NCBI GenBank assembly: GCA_965197415.1
Contig: OZ240207.1
Coordinates: 310,001 to 374,000 of the forward strand
Origin: DAOUJI01 sp965197415
Lineage (GTDB): Bacteria; Chloroflexota; Dehalococcoidia; Lucifugimonadales; JAGWBF01
Direction of reading: 5' to 3'
DNA: 64,000 bases
Shown: positions 44,468 to 53,409 of the stretch, piece by piece
Position numbering within the stretch: position 1 is the first letter of the stretch
Layout of the letters: every line of letters starts with the position of its first letter
Position numbers and translations under genes: made by a program
The notes under the pieces: generated by a model
Databases searched by the model: none
What the model was told of the DNA's origin: nothing
What the model saw: the letters and a program-made list of their open reading frames with translations, nothing else

Positions 44468-45535
44468 ATGGCAAACACACCGGTCCACCGTCAATTTACG
44501 GTACCAGGGGTTAGGCTCGGTTTTGGAGTCTTCCGACGATTCCCTGTATTCCCAGTGATCGTTCTGGCGTTGGTCCTAGTCATTCCCGCCGCCTTCACCG
44601 GTCTGATTGCGCCCCACGATCCCCTGGAGCAGAACCTGTTCAATCGCCTGGCGCCGCCTGCATGGATGGGCCAAAAGGTGCTAACCAAGACTGTCGTGGA
44701 GCGGGTGGAAAACCGCGAAGACCGCCAGACGCAGATTCCCCTTGCCAGCGCCAGTCAGTTGACCGAGGGCACGGCTGTGGGACAGGTCCTCGACTTCAAG
44801 CCCGACCTCGCCATAGGCGACCAAATACAGATAGTGGATAGAGTGAGCGGCCATTGGGCCTATCCGTTTGGCACGGACGGCCTTGGCAGGGATTTGCTTA
44901 GCCGCATGATTTACGGCGCTCGGATATCGCTGATCATATCCCTGATAGTTATTGCCTGTTCCGGGGCCATCGGAGTCACCCTTGGGCTTATGGCTGGATT
45001 CTTGGGCGGCTGGATAGACTACATCATATCCAGGCTTATAGACATGGTCATCGCTCTGCCCGCAATCCTGGTGGCCCTGGTGTTGGTGGTGGTCTTCCAG
45101 CCGGGAATGACCATTCTGATTTCCGTGATAGTGGGTTCTCTGTGGTCCCAGTACGCGCGGCTGGTGCGGGGAGAGGCTTTGAGCCTCACCCATCAGGACT
45201 TCGTAGCCAAGGCGAGGGTCGCCGGGTGCTCCAACGCACGAATCATGGCCAGGTATATCCTGCCCAACATCTTCAACAGCCTGGTGGTGTTGGCCACGTT
45301 GCAGGTCGGATACGTCATCATCATCGAGTCTTCACTCAGCTTCCTGGGATTGGGAATCCCGGAGCCGGACCCGACGTGGGGGAACATAGTCTCCGACGGG
45401 CGGGACCTCATCATTCGGACCGCTTGGTGGGTTTCCCTATTTCCAGGGTTGGCTATAGTGTTGACCGTTTTGTCTATGAACCTGCTGGGGGATTGGCTCC
45501 GGGATAAGCTGGACCCCAGGTTGCGGCAGCTATAG
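44468..45535 (+). CDS. DppC-family ABC permease with extracytoplasmic insert (pair 3)
   Basis: 355 residues from MANTPVHRQFTVPG (an in-frame ATG at 44402 would overlap the DppB end). It has the same plan as pair 2: a first trans-membrane segment, APHDPLEQNLFNRLAPPAW, an insert of about 65 residues with KTVVERVENRE and IGDQIQIVDRV, then GTDGLGRDLLSRMIYGAR and the core. The coupling loop is ARVAGCSNARIMARYILPN. The high similarity to pair 2 suggests tandem duplication of the two-gene unit. Confidence 0.92.
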   Translation: MANTPVHRQFTVPGVRLGFGVFRRFPVFPVIVLALVLVIPAAFTGLIAPHDPLEQNLFNRLAPPAWMGQKVLTKTVVERVENREDRQTQIPLASASQLTEGTAVGQVLDFKPDLAIGDQIQIVDRVSGHWAYPFGTDGLGRDLLSRMIYGARISLIISLIVIACSGAIGVTLGLMAGFLGGWIDYIISRLIDMVIALPAILVALVLVVVFQPGMTILISVIVGSLWSQYARLVRGEALSLTHQDFVAKARVAGCSNARIMARYILPNIFNSLVVLATLQVGYVIIIESSLSFLGLGIPEPDPTWGNIVSDGRDLIIRTAWWVSLFPGLAIVLTVLSMNLLGDWLRDKLDPRLRQL

Positions 45536-45600
45536 ACGAGCGGGTTTCCAGACCCCAATAGACGCCCGATAGACCCCCAATAGATGAAGGAGGGAGAAGC

Positions 45601-46431
45601 ATGACCACGCGAGACGCATCGGACCCCGAAGTCCACAACGTATGGAGCCCCCCGTCCGTACGGGAATGGCGAGTCAACAGGCTCAAAAAGGCTTTGCAAG
45701 AAGGCCAGTGCGGCACCACTCTGTACGGATTAGGCACGCCTGAGATGGTGGACTACATGGGACAATTCGGTTTCGAGGGGATATGGATGGAGTGGGAGCA
45801 CACGCCGCCGGTGTTGTCCCTGAAGGACCTGGGGAACATGTCCAGGGCCTGCGATCTTTGGGGGATTAGCTCCGTTGTTCGCGTCCCCAATGACCCGTGG
45901 ATAATCCAGCGGGTGCTGGATGCGGGCTGTGACGGCGTGGCTGTGCCCCACGTTAGGACCAAGGAAGCGGCCGAGGCGGTGGTCAGGTCGGTTAAATACG
46001 GCCCCATCGGAAGGCGTGGCGACTACCTAGGGCGTCAAAGCGTAGGCGTCGCCGACGGTCGCCGCAAGTCCAACGAACAGACCACGGTCATATTGTTCAT
46101 CGAAGAGGTTGAGGGGATAAAGAACTTCGACGAAATCCTGACGGTGGAGCACGTGGACGCCTTCTTCCTAGGGGCGGGCGACCTGTCCCAGGACATGGGC
46201 ATGGCCGGACAGCGGTATCATCCAGACGTGCAGAAGATTGTCGACGACTGCATAGCCAAGTGCGTGGCTGCAGGCAAGGTTGCCGGATGTCTGGTCAACG
46301 ACGAAGACGTTGAGGACTACATAGAAAAGGGAGCCAGGTACTTCCAGATGGGCTGGCAGTCGTGGGTGGCCCGAGGAGCCCTAGAATACGTGGACAAGGT
46401 GAAGCGCAAGATGGAATCACTTAACAGCTAG
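45601..46431 (+). CDS. HpcH/HpaI aldolase/citrate lyase family protein
   Basis: A 276-residue TIM barrel of the HpaI class II pyruvate-aldolase family. Features are GTTLYGLGTPEMVDYMGQFGF (strand one), WMEWEHTP with the metal-site Glu region (about 60), VPHVRTKEAAEAVVRSVKYGP with the typical RxxGRRG after it (about 118-141), and FFLGAGDLSQDMG (about 190). GGAGGGAGAAGC precedes the ATG. It cleaves a 2-keto-4-hydroxy acid to pyruvate plus an aldehyde in catabolism of imported compounds. A clear terminator follows. Confidence 0.88.
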   Translation: MTTRDASDPEVHNVWSPPSVREWRVNRLKKALQEGQCGTTLYGLGTPEMVDYMGQFGFEGIWMEWEHTPPVLSLKDLGNMSRACDLWGISSVVRVPNDPWIIQRVLDAGCDGVAVPHVRTKEAAEAVVRSVKYGPIGRRGDYLGRQSVGVADGRRKSNEQTTVILFIEEVEGIKNFDEILTVEHVDAFFLGAGDLSQDMGMAGQRYHPDVQKIVDDCIAKCVAAGKVAGCLVNDEDVEDYIEKGARYFQMGWQSWVARGALEYVDKVKRKMESLNS

Positions 46432-46464
46432 GCCCTCCTGGGGGTCTGAATCGGCTAGGCGACG

Positions 46465-46496
46465 GGGCCGGCTCATTGACGAGCCGGCCCTTTCTT
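46465..46496 (+). terminator. intrinsic terminator
   Basis: GGGCCGGCTC (46465-46474) pairs with GAGCCGGCCC (46481-46490) around ATTGAC, followed by TTTCTT. It closes the permease/aldolase transcript. Confidence 0.85.
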
Positions 46497-46568
46497 AATT
46501 CTCAAGACCCTACCGGAAACTCTATTACGTTTGATAATGTTCGAGAATCACCGAATGGTATGGATAGA

Positions 46569-46597
46569 TTGACAAAGCAATGAGCTAGGCGTACTTT
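46569..46597 (+). promoter_or_regulatory. conserved promoter of binding-protein gene 3
   Basis: TTGACA (46569-46574), a 17-base spacer, and TACTTT (46592-46597) followed by ATA. About 15 bases upstream, GTTCGAGAATCACCGAAT (from 46539) recurs with one change near 53208, upstream of binding-protein gene 4. Confidence 0.65.
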
Positions 46598-46738
46598 ATA
46601 CTTCGATTGATTTTGCGTAGCTGCGCGTCAGTTGAGAGTTGACGAAGAGCGGAGCCCAACTGCGGAGTAAATCCTCTCCCCCCACCGATGCTCCGTGATG
46701 GTAGTGCGTTAAACGCGTCGTATTTATTGGAGGGAGTA

Positions 46739-48616
46739 ATGACGATTCGGTCTATGTTCCGGGCCCCCATGGGGATAATGGTCCTGTCTCTGGCGCTGGT
46801 GTTTCTGATAGCAGGCGCCTGCGGGGGCGGGGATGAGCCGGCTCCGACCGCCACTACGGCTCCGGTCGCCACCACGGTTCCCACAGCTACGACAGCTCCC
46901 GCCGCCACGGAGGCTCCAGAAGCCACAGAAGCCCCTGCTGCAACTACGGCTCCTGCGGCCACTGCGGCTGCCACGCCGACATCCGCCCCTGCCCCGACGG
47001 AGGCTCCTGCCATGATGGGCAAGACGGGCGGCGTCATACCCATGCACATGAACGTCGGGCCGGAGACCGTATTCGTTCTGGGCCCGGGCACCACTTACGG
47101 TGTACAACTCCACCTCGCCGGTCTCGTGAGTCAGGTTGTGGAGTACGACCCCCTCACCGAAGACCCGCTTGACTTAAGAGAGGACCTCGCTGAAAGCTGG
47201 GAAATTTCGGAAGACGGCCGCATCTACACCTTCAACATTCGCGAGGGCGTCACGTTCCATAACGGCGACCCTCTAATCATGGACGACATTTTGTTCAGTC
47301 TGACGGCCAAGATTGCCCCGGATCTCAGTGACATAGCCCTGGTTAGGGAAGAGACTGGAGGGGTTGCGTCCGGCGACGGCCAGAAACTGCTGCCCTACAT
47401 CGAGAATTTCAACGAGGACATTGTGGCCCTGGACGAAAACACCCTGCAATTCAACCTCAGCAGGCCCGGGCCGTTCTTCCTCAACCTATTCGGTAGGAAC
47501 GTGTTCCCCATCATGCAAAAGAAGTACGCCGAGGAAGGGCAGTTGCACAAGTTCGCCTTCCCCGAAACTCTCAATGGCACGGGGCCCTACAAGTTGGACA
47601 GGTTCGAGAGGGACGTAGCGACCCATTGGGAAAGGAACGACGACTACTGGAGGGAAAACACGCCGTGGCTTGACGGCGTTTCCCAGTTCATCATTATTGA
47701 CAAAGGCACCATAGCAGCGGCTTACAAGACGCGCCAGGTCCTTATGACCACCACTATCAACGCAGGCCTTTCCATCACCGAGGCCAAGCAATTAGAAGAG
47801 GAGTTGGGAGACCAGGCGACCGTCCACTACGCTGGCCCTTCCTGGGTGACTGGCTTTATCATGAATGCCGACAAGGAACCATGGAACAGCCCCGAAGCCC
47901 GCCGAGCTATGCACCTGCTCGTCCACCGGCAGCCCATGATACAAATTTTAAGCGGCGGGGCGTACAAGTTAGGCACTCCCCTCCCCTGCGGCTACACATG
48001 GAGCTTCGACTGCGAGCTGGTTGCGGATATGCCAGGATACCGAGAGTTGAACGGCGAAAAACATCCCGACGACATCGCTGAAGCCCAGAGGATTTTCCTG
48101 GGGCTTGGCCTTGGCCCAGGCAGCGAAATGAGCATAGGCTGTCAGAAGGTTGTCGACTACTGTGAGGAAGCTCTGATGATACAGCAGCAGTTGAGGGAAC
48201 ACCTTGGTTGGGAGGTGACCGTCAACGCAGTCGAGTTCAACGTCGGCAACACCCAGATGGACCAACGCGACTACGAGATCTTCATGATAGCCCAAAGCGC
48301 CAGCCCGCCCATCCCCGACGTATCAGTCGGGAACTACTCAGCTGGAAACAGAGACCACACCACTCGAACCGGAGTCTATAACGAGGAGGCCGATAAACTG
48401 TGGGCCGAGCTTGCATCGACGTCTGACATCGCCAGGCAGCGCGAACTGGCCTTGATGGCCAACAACCTGCTCATTGAGGACAACTCTCATCCCAACCTGT
48501 GGTATGTCCAGCAGGCCTTTATCGTCGACAACGTGATACAGGGCCTCCAGGTCCCAGGTGTTCTGAGCACATACACCAAGTGGGACCATCTCTGGTGCGA
48601 TCCCGCGTGCAACTAG
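46739..48616 (+). CDS. ABC substrate-binding lipoprotein (SBP_bac_5) 3
   Basis: 625 residues from MTIRSMFRAPMGIM, with GGAGGGAGTA just upstream. A signal ending in LIAGAC leads to an Ala/Thr/Pro-rich linker of about 65 residues. The binding domain (LREDLAESWEISEDGRIYTFNIREGVTFHNGD) is clearly different from the other three, closer to the classical OppA/DppA type. It has several Cys residues in the second lobe (PCGYTWSFDCEL). It probably works with the permease pair on the opposite strand at 49799/48831, whose 3' end it faces. Confidence 0.92.
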   Translation: MTIRSMFRAPMGIMVLSLALVFLIAGACGGGDEPAPTATTAPVATTVPTATTAPAATEAPEATEAPAATTAPAATAAATPTSAPAPTEAPAMMGKTGGVIPMHMNVGPETVFVLGPGTTYGVQLHLAGLVSQVVEYDPLTEDPLDLREDLAESWEISEDGRIYTFNIREGVTFHNGDPLIMDDILFSLTAKIAPDLSDIALVREETGGVASGDGQKLLPYIENFNEDIVALDENTLQFNLSRPGPFFLNLFGRNVFPIMQKKYAEEGQLHKFAFPETLNGTGPYKLDRFERDVATHWERNDDYWRENTPWLDGVSQFIIIDKGTIAAAYKTRQVLMTTTINAGLSITEAKQLEEELGDQATVHYAGPSWVTGFIMNADKEPWNSPEARRAMHLLVHRQPMIQILSGGAYKLGTPLPCGYTWSFDCELVADMPGYRELNGEKHPDDIAEAQRIFLGLGLGPGSEMSIGCQKVVDYCEEALMIQQQLREHLGWEVTVNAVEFNVGNTQMDQRDYEIFMIAQSASPPIPDVSVGNYSAGNRDHTTRTGVYNEEADKLWAELASTSDIARQRELALMANNLLIEDNSHPNLWYVQQAFIVDNVIQGLQVPGVLSTYTKWDHLWCDPACN

Positions 48617-48690
48617 GTCCTGGACCGTAGCGCTGGGTAAGGCAGTTCCCGTTTTTACAGGCGGCTGCCTAAAGCTCACCTAGAACCAAG

Positions 48691-48737
48691 GAAACACCCC
48701 CTGGGCCCCGTTCGATGAGGGGTCTAGGGGGTTTCTT
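48691..48737. terminator. bidirectional terminator between convergent genes
   Basis: GAAACACCCCCTGGGCCCC (48691-48709) pairs with the later GGGGTCTAGGGGGTTTC (48718-48734), with a mismatch, followed by TTTG. It separates binding protein 3 from the minus-strand permeases. Confidence 0.7.
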
Positions 48738-48830
48738 TGTGGCAGCGGAATGAACGGATGGCGTTGTCTCAGGATGTGGTGAGAACACCCCGTTAAGGGT
48801 GACCTTAAGGGTGGGAGTCGGACTGAGTGT

Positions 48831-49769
48831 CTAGCTGCTGCCTCGGAGCCGCGGGTCCAATACGTCCCGCAGTGCGTCACCCAGCAGGTTCCAGGAATAC
48901 ACTACGATGGCTATCGCCAGCCCGGGAAAGACCGCCAGCCAGGGGCCAACGCCGACGTACTTCTTGGTGGCCCCATTGAGCATGCTGCCCCACGATGGGA
49001 CTTCAGGTCCGGCGCCCACTCCCAGGAAGCTGAGGGACGCCTCCGCAATGATGGCTATGGCCATGTTGAAGGTGACGGCTACGATCCAGATGGCCACCAC
49101 GTTGGGGACCATGTGGCGCAGTATGATGCGTGCGGTCCCGGCCCCGACGGCCCTGGCGGCGAGGACGTAGTCCATCTCCTTGATGGCCAGTCCTTGAGAG
49201 CGCACGATCCTTATAGTGATGGGAATGAATAATATGGTCAGCGCAAGGATCACCTTGTTTATGGGGTCCTCCAGAAGAGGCAATTCGGTTGTGGCTAACG
49301 CCGCCATCAGCGCTATGGCCAGGACCAGATACGGGAAGGCTATCATGGCGTCGACCAGCCTCTGCACCAGCAAGTCGGTTACTCCTCCATAATAGGCGCT
49401 GGCCAACCCGATCAGCATACCTATCGTGCACCCGGCAAAGGCGCTAATCAGCCCGACTCGCAGGGATATCCTGGATCCCGTGACGAGCCTGCTGAACACG
49501 TCTCTGCCAAGTTCATCGCCTCCGAACAGCATTTCGCTGCTGGGAGAGGCGTAGGGGGCCGTGTAGTCGATTATATAGGGGTCTTGGGTGCGTATCTGAG
49601 GGGCGAATATCGCAACGATTATCAGGAGAATGGCAATCGCAGCTCCAACCGCACCGAGGGGTTTCGTTCTGGCAAAATGAAAGATGTAGCGCCAGACCTG
49701 AAGTTTTGGACGGAGGCCGTCCAGGCTCCGCCCTCGCAACGCCTCTTGGGCTTCAATTCGCTCATTCAT
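48831..49769 (-). CDS. DppC-family ABC permease (pair 4, no insert)
   Basis: 312 residues with the ordinary DppC plan. Its N-terminal cytoplasmic stretch has about 30 residues, followed by a trans-membrane segment, APQIRTQDPYIIDY and about 20 residues before LFGGDELGRDVFSRLVTGSR. Five more segments follow, with the coupling loop ARAVGAGTARIILRHMVPN. Unlike pairs 1-3 there is no large insert. It is translated after the DppB gene at 49799, with about 30 bases between them. Confidence 0.92.
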   Translation of the reverse strand: MNERIEAQEALRGRSLDGLRPKLQVWRYIFHFARTKPLGAVGAAIAILLIIVAIFAPQIRTQDPYIIDYTAPYASPSSEMLFGGDELGRDVFSRLVTGSRISLRVGLISAFAGCTIGMLIGLASAYYGGVTDLLVQRLVDAMIAFPYLVLAIALMAALATTELPLLEDPINKVILALTILFIPITIRIVRSQGLAIKEMDYVLAARAVGAGTARIILRHMVPNVVAIWIVAVTFNMAIAIIAEASLSFLGVGAGPEVPSWGSMLNGATKKYVGVGPWLAVFPGLAIAIVVYSWNLLGDALRDVLDPRLRGSS

Positions 49770-49798
49770 CGCATATCAACGCCTCGTACTCTCCGCCA

Positions 49799-50758
49799 TC
49801 AGGCGTACCTGATTCGCGGGTTAAGCCACGCGTAGAGTACGTCCACTATTAGGTTCAGCGCCAGGATCAACACAGTGATGATTATTACGATGGCCTGGAC
49901 TTGAGGATAGTCCCGCGTTTGAATGGCGTTTATCAGGAGACTTCCCATTCCCGGTATGTTGAAGATTTTCTCAATAATCACGGTTCCGCCCATGAGGGTT
50001 CCGAACTGAATGCCGGAGACGGTAATGACGGGCAGCATAGCGTTCTTCAAAGTGTGGCGCCAGATGACGGCTCGGTCCGTAAGCCCTTTGGCCCGGGCAG
50101 TGCGGATGTAGTCTTCCCGGAACACCTCCAGGGTGGCTGAGCGGGTTAACCGAGCTATGTAGGCCATGTTGCTCATGGCCAGGACTAAGGCTGGAAAGAT
50201 AATCTGTTGAAGATTTTTAAGAGGGTCTTTCCACAAGTCGGTGTAGTCTAAGGGAGGCAGCCAATCGAAATAGTTCGAGAGGATATAGACTACTAAGACC
50301 CCAATCCAGAAATTCGGCAAAGCGATGCCGCCGATGGTTAACATACGCCCAGCATAGTCCGGCCACGTGTCCTGATTGACGGCCGACAGCACCCCCAGCG
50401 GGACGGCCACTATGCCCGAAATCAACAGGGCGACCACTGTCAACTCGAGGGTGATAGGGAACTTCTGCTTCACGTCGGTCCACACTGGAGTCTCGAAGGT
50501 GAACGAGTCCCCGAAGTCGAGTTGCACCACACCCCAAAGCCACTTCCCGTACTGGGTGATCAGGGGAACGTCGGTGCCCAGCTTGGACCGCATCCTCGCC
50601 AGGTCATCATTTGTGTACTCCTGAAGCCCCCCGAATCCCGCTAGCTTGTTGATTGCAGGGTCTCCGGGGACCAGCCGCAGGATAATAAAGACCAGCGTGA
50701 CCACAAGGAACGCTGTGGGAATAAAGAGGAGGACCCGTTTCAGTATGTAGCCCTGCAT
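49799..50758 (-). CDS. DppB-family ABC permease (pair 4)
   Basis: 319 residues, six trans-membrane segments, beginning QGYILKRVLLFIPTAFLVVTLVF. Outer-loop features are LVPGDPAINKLAGFGG and YGKWLWGVVQLDFGDSF. The coupling loop is FREDYIRTARAKGLTDRAVIW. It is divergent from the DppB proteins of pairs 1-3, matching the distinct binding protein 3. It lies 29 bases downstream of the LLM gene at 50788, so a catabolic monooxygenase and its uptake permeases share one transcript. Confidence 0.92.
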   Translation of the reverse strand: MQGYILKRVLLFIPTAFLVVTLVFIILRLVPGDPAINKLAGFGGLQEYTNDDLARMRSKLGTDVPLITQYGKWLWGVVQLDFGDSFTFETPVWTDVKQKFPITLELTVVALLISGIVAVPLGVLSAVNQDTWPDYAGRMLTIGGIALPNFWIGVLVVYILSNYFDWLPPLDYTDLWKDPLKNLQQIIFPALVLAMSNMAYIARLTRSATLEVFREDYIRTARAKGLTDRAVIWRHTLKNAMLPVITVSGIQFGTLMGGTVIIEKIFNIPGMGSLLINAIQTRDYPQVQAIVIIITVLILALNLIVDVLYAWLNPRIRYA

Positions 50759-50787
50759 CTCGCGTCACCGTCCAGAGGTCGGCCAGG

Positions 50788-51948
50788 CTAGGCCGTGGCC
50801 TGGGCCCTCTTACGGTAGTCTTCCTGGGCTCTCTCATTGGCTTTATCCCGCATGGAGATGAACTCCGGGGCGCGTTCCTGGGACCAACGGTTCGAAGTCT
50901 CGAGCCCTACGAGGCCATTCTGAAACTGGGGCGCAACGTACCTGGCTATCAGTTCGTAGCTGTTAAGTATCCTCTGCCTGGGAGCCCAATCGATGCCCTG
51001 GGCAAGCAGGCCGCCAAACCCTCCGCTCCTCTTGTCCAGATTATGGATAGCCTGAATGCAATCGTCGGGACTGCCCACAATCCACGAACCCGATTCGGAC
51101 ATTTCCTCTACGATCCTGTCGATGGGCGTGTCGCCTATCTGGAGGGTGAGTGTATGCTCCAGGTATTCTCTCTGGTAGATTCCGGCGGTGGAACGGATGT
51201 CATCAAAAGCCTGCTGTCGGGTTTCCGCCACGTGCACCGGCATCACCATCCGCCAGTTCTCGCGCCGGACCGTTTGGCCGTGCCGGGCAGCGGACTCCTC
51301 CGCTATGCCCCATTGGTAGGAGAGATCGGTGTCCTGGTCTATGCTCATGGACAGGACCGACGTCCCATGCTTGCCTGCCAGCGCAACCCCGGCGGGAGAA
51401 TGTATCGACGACACTGCGATGGGGGGATGAGGACGCTGGTAGGGGCGGACCTGCAGATGGGCGTCCTGTAGCTTGAACCAATCGCTTTCATGGCTGATGG
51501 GCTCCGTTTCGGTGAACAGCCGGATGAGAACATCCAGGGCCTCTTCCATCCTTGCTCTCTGAACGGTGGTGTCAATGCCCATCATGTATGCGTCGGCGTT
51601 GAGGCCTCCCGGGCCTACGCCGATCATCAAGCGGCCCCGGGTGATGTGGTCGAGAAGCACCAGCCGGTTCGCCGCCATCAGGGGGTGATGGTAGGGAAGG
51701 CTCAGCACGCCAGTGCCCAGTTTGATTGACTTGGTACGATCGGCCAGAGCGGCAATGAAGACCTCCGGGGAGGAGATGGTTTCCCAGCCTCCGCTGTGGT
51801 GTTCACCGATATACGCCTCATCGAAAGCCAGGTCGTCCAGCCATTGGACCAACTCCAGGTCCCTCTGGAAGGCCACGGTGGGATTGTCGTTCATAGGATG
51901 GTAGGGTCCAAGGAAGATTCCGAACTTCATTCTTTCAGGAAGCGCCAT
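50788..51948 (-). CDS. LLM-class flavin-dependent oxidoreductase
   Basis: 386 residues from MALPERMKFGIFLGPYHP, chosen because GAGGAG lies about ten bases upstream. Family landmarks: FDEAYIGEHHSGGWETI (about 52), IKLGTGVLSLPYHHP (about 86) and ITRGRLMIGVGPGGLN (about 112). It heads a minus-strand unit with the pair 4 permeases, so its substrate is likely what those permeases import. The substrate itself cannot be named. Confidence 0.9.
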   Translation of the reverse strand: MALPERMKFGIFLGPYHPMNDNPTVAFQRDLELVQWLDDLAFDEAYIGEHHSGGWETISSPEVFIAALADRTKSIKLGTGVLSLPYHHPLMAANRLVLLDHITRGRLMIGVGPGGLNADAYMMGIDTTVQRARMEEALDVLIRLFTETEPISHESDWFKLQDAHLQVRPYQRPHPPIAVSSIHSPAGVALAGKHGTSVLSMSIDQDTDLSYQWGIAEESAARHGQTVRRENWRMVMPVHVAETRQQAFDDIRSTAGIYQREYLEHTLTLQIGDTPIDRIVEEMSESGSWIVGSPDDCIQAIHNLDKRSGGFGGLLAQGIDWAPRQRILNSYELIARYVAPQFQNGLVGLETSNRWSQERAPEFISMRDKANERAQEDYRKRAQATA

Positions 51949-52238
51949 AACGATATTCTCCTCTCTAATGGACCGGTACACCCTCGCGTGGCCAACAGTT
52001 TGAAATCGACGCCATTATAGAGCAATGCAATCGGGCCGCACAATCGAATGATCCGGTCCGCCGCACTTTGACGTTCAACCTTGCGGCGCACTGGGGCCGG
52101 CGAGGTGAAATGCGGACGGCGGACCGGAAGTTGATGCAACGTCTTGGAGTATGCTATCGTCCCTCACACCCCCGCGCGCCGCGCCCGCACCGGGCCGCCG
52201 TGCGTGATTCCAGGGATGCCTCGACAAAGGAGGCGAAA

Positions 52239-53123
52239 ATGTCCATCCAACGTGTTTCTCCCGAGCTAGACCGTCTTCTGGACCCCGAACAAGAGGTTGA
52301 GGAGTTGAGCTCAGGATACCAGCTGGCCGAGGGTCCCCTTTGGCTTCAAGAGGAAAGCTGCCTCCTGTTTAGCGATGTACGAGGCGATCGCCGCATGAAG
52401 TGGATGCCCGAAGGGGGCGTCACTGAATTCCACAAACCGACCAATGAGGCTAATGGCCTCACTCGTGACACACACGGCCGCCTGATAGCATGTGAACATG
52501 CGAGCCGGAGAGTCACCCGACTAGAGCCCGCTGGTGACATTACCGTTGTGGCCAACAGATACAAGGGCGCCCGGCTGAACCGGCCCAACGACGTGGCAGT
52601 CAAGTCCGACGGGAGCATCTACTTCACCGATCCGAACAGGGGCGTGCCGCCGGAAGAACTCGAAATGGACTGCTCTGGTGTATATCGAGTGTCGGCGGAC
52701 CTGGGGAACATTACTTTGCTCGTAGGTGACTTCATTTACCCTAACGGACTGGCCTTTTCGCCTGATGAGAAAGTCCTCTACGTTGTCGAGACCTGGGGCA
52801 GACGTCTCCGAGCTTTCAACGTGAACAACTTGGGGTTGCTGGACCTGGAGACTGAACGGGTCCTTCAGACGTTCGAGAGCGACCTGCCTGGAGTCCCTGA
52901 CGGTGTAAAGGTGGACGTGGAGGGCAATCTATACTGCGTCGGACCTGGCGGCGTCTGGGTTCTCGATTCGTCCGGCAAGCATCTGGGCACCATTGTAACG
53001 GGAGGCCAGACCACCAACTGCGGCTGGGGCGGTGATGACTGGAAGACCCTCTTCATTACGACGCCACGGGCCCTTTTCCGAATACAGGTCAATGTCCCCG
53101 GCGTCAGCTTGCCCAACGCCTAG
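52239..53123 (+). CDS. SMP-30/gluconolactonase family protein
   Basis: A 294-residue six-bladed beta-propeller lactonase-like protein. It has YQLAEGPLWLQEESCLLFSD with the metal-site Glu (about 31), the RPNDVAVKSDGSIYFTDPN motif with Asn and Asp metal ligands (about 117-134), and IYPNGLAFSPDEKVLYV (about 167). AAAGGAGGCGAAA precedes the ATG. It hydrolyses sugar-acid or other lactones and may process a solute taken up by the neighbouring importers. Longer in-frame starts upstream lack ribosome sites. Confidence 0.88.
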   Translation: MSIQRVSPELDRLLDPEQEVEELSSGYQLAEGPLWLQEESCLLFSDVRGDRRMKWMPEGGVTEFHKPTNEANGLTRDTHGRLIACEHASRRVTRLEPAGDITVVANRYKGARLNRPNDVAVKSDGSIYFTDPNRGVPPEELEMDCSGVYRVSADLGNITLLVGDFIYPNGLAFSPDEKVLYVVETWGRRLRAFNVNNLGLLDLETERVLQTFESDLPGVPDGVKVDVEGNLYCVGPGGVWVLDSSGKHLGTIVTGGQTTNCGWGGDDWKTLFITTPRALFRIQVNVPGVSLPNA

Positions 53124-53240
53124 TCCACAATTGGACCGGACCCCAACCGAGATTGATTGACAGGTTCGGCGCCTATGCGACTCCCGCAATCCGTCCGCAC
53201 GCTTGAGAAAGTTCGAGAATTACCGAATCGCGTTGTCAGG

Positions 53241-53269
53241 TTGACAAGGCAATCAAGTAGGCGTAATTT
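53241..53269 (+). promoter_or_regulatory. conserved promoter of binding-protein gene 4
   Basis: TTGACA (53241-53246), a 17-base spacer, and TAATTT (53264-53269) followed by ATA. Spacer and leader are closely similar to those at 46569 (AGTAGGCGTA versus AGCTAGGCGTA). Confidence 0.65.
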
Positions 53270-53409
53270 ATAGCGCAATCGCTATTCGTTACATAGATAG
53301 CCACTGAGAGTTAGCGGGGAGCGGCCCCACCTGCAGAGTAAACCCTCTCTCCCCACTGACGCTCCACGATGGCAGCGCCTTAAACGCATCGTACTTATAG
53401 GAGGGAACA

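Noticed and set aside
46833..47015. Arg/Pro/Leu-rich open frame inside binding-protein gene 3
   Set aside because: It is an alternative frame of the Ala/Thr/Pro-rich linker and shows only low-complexity sequence.
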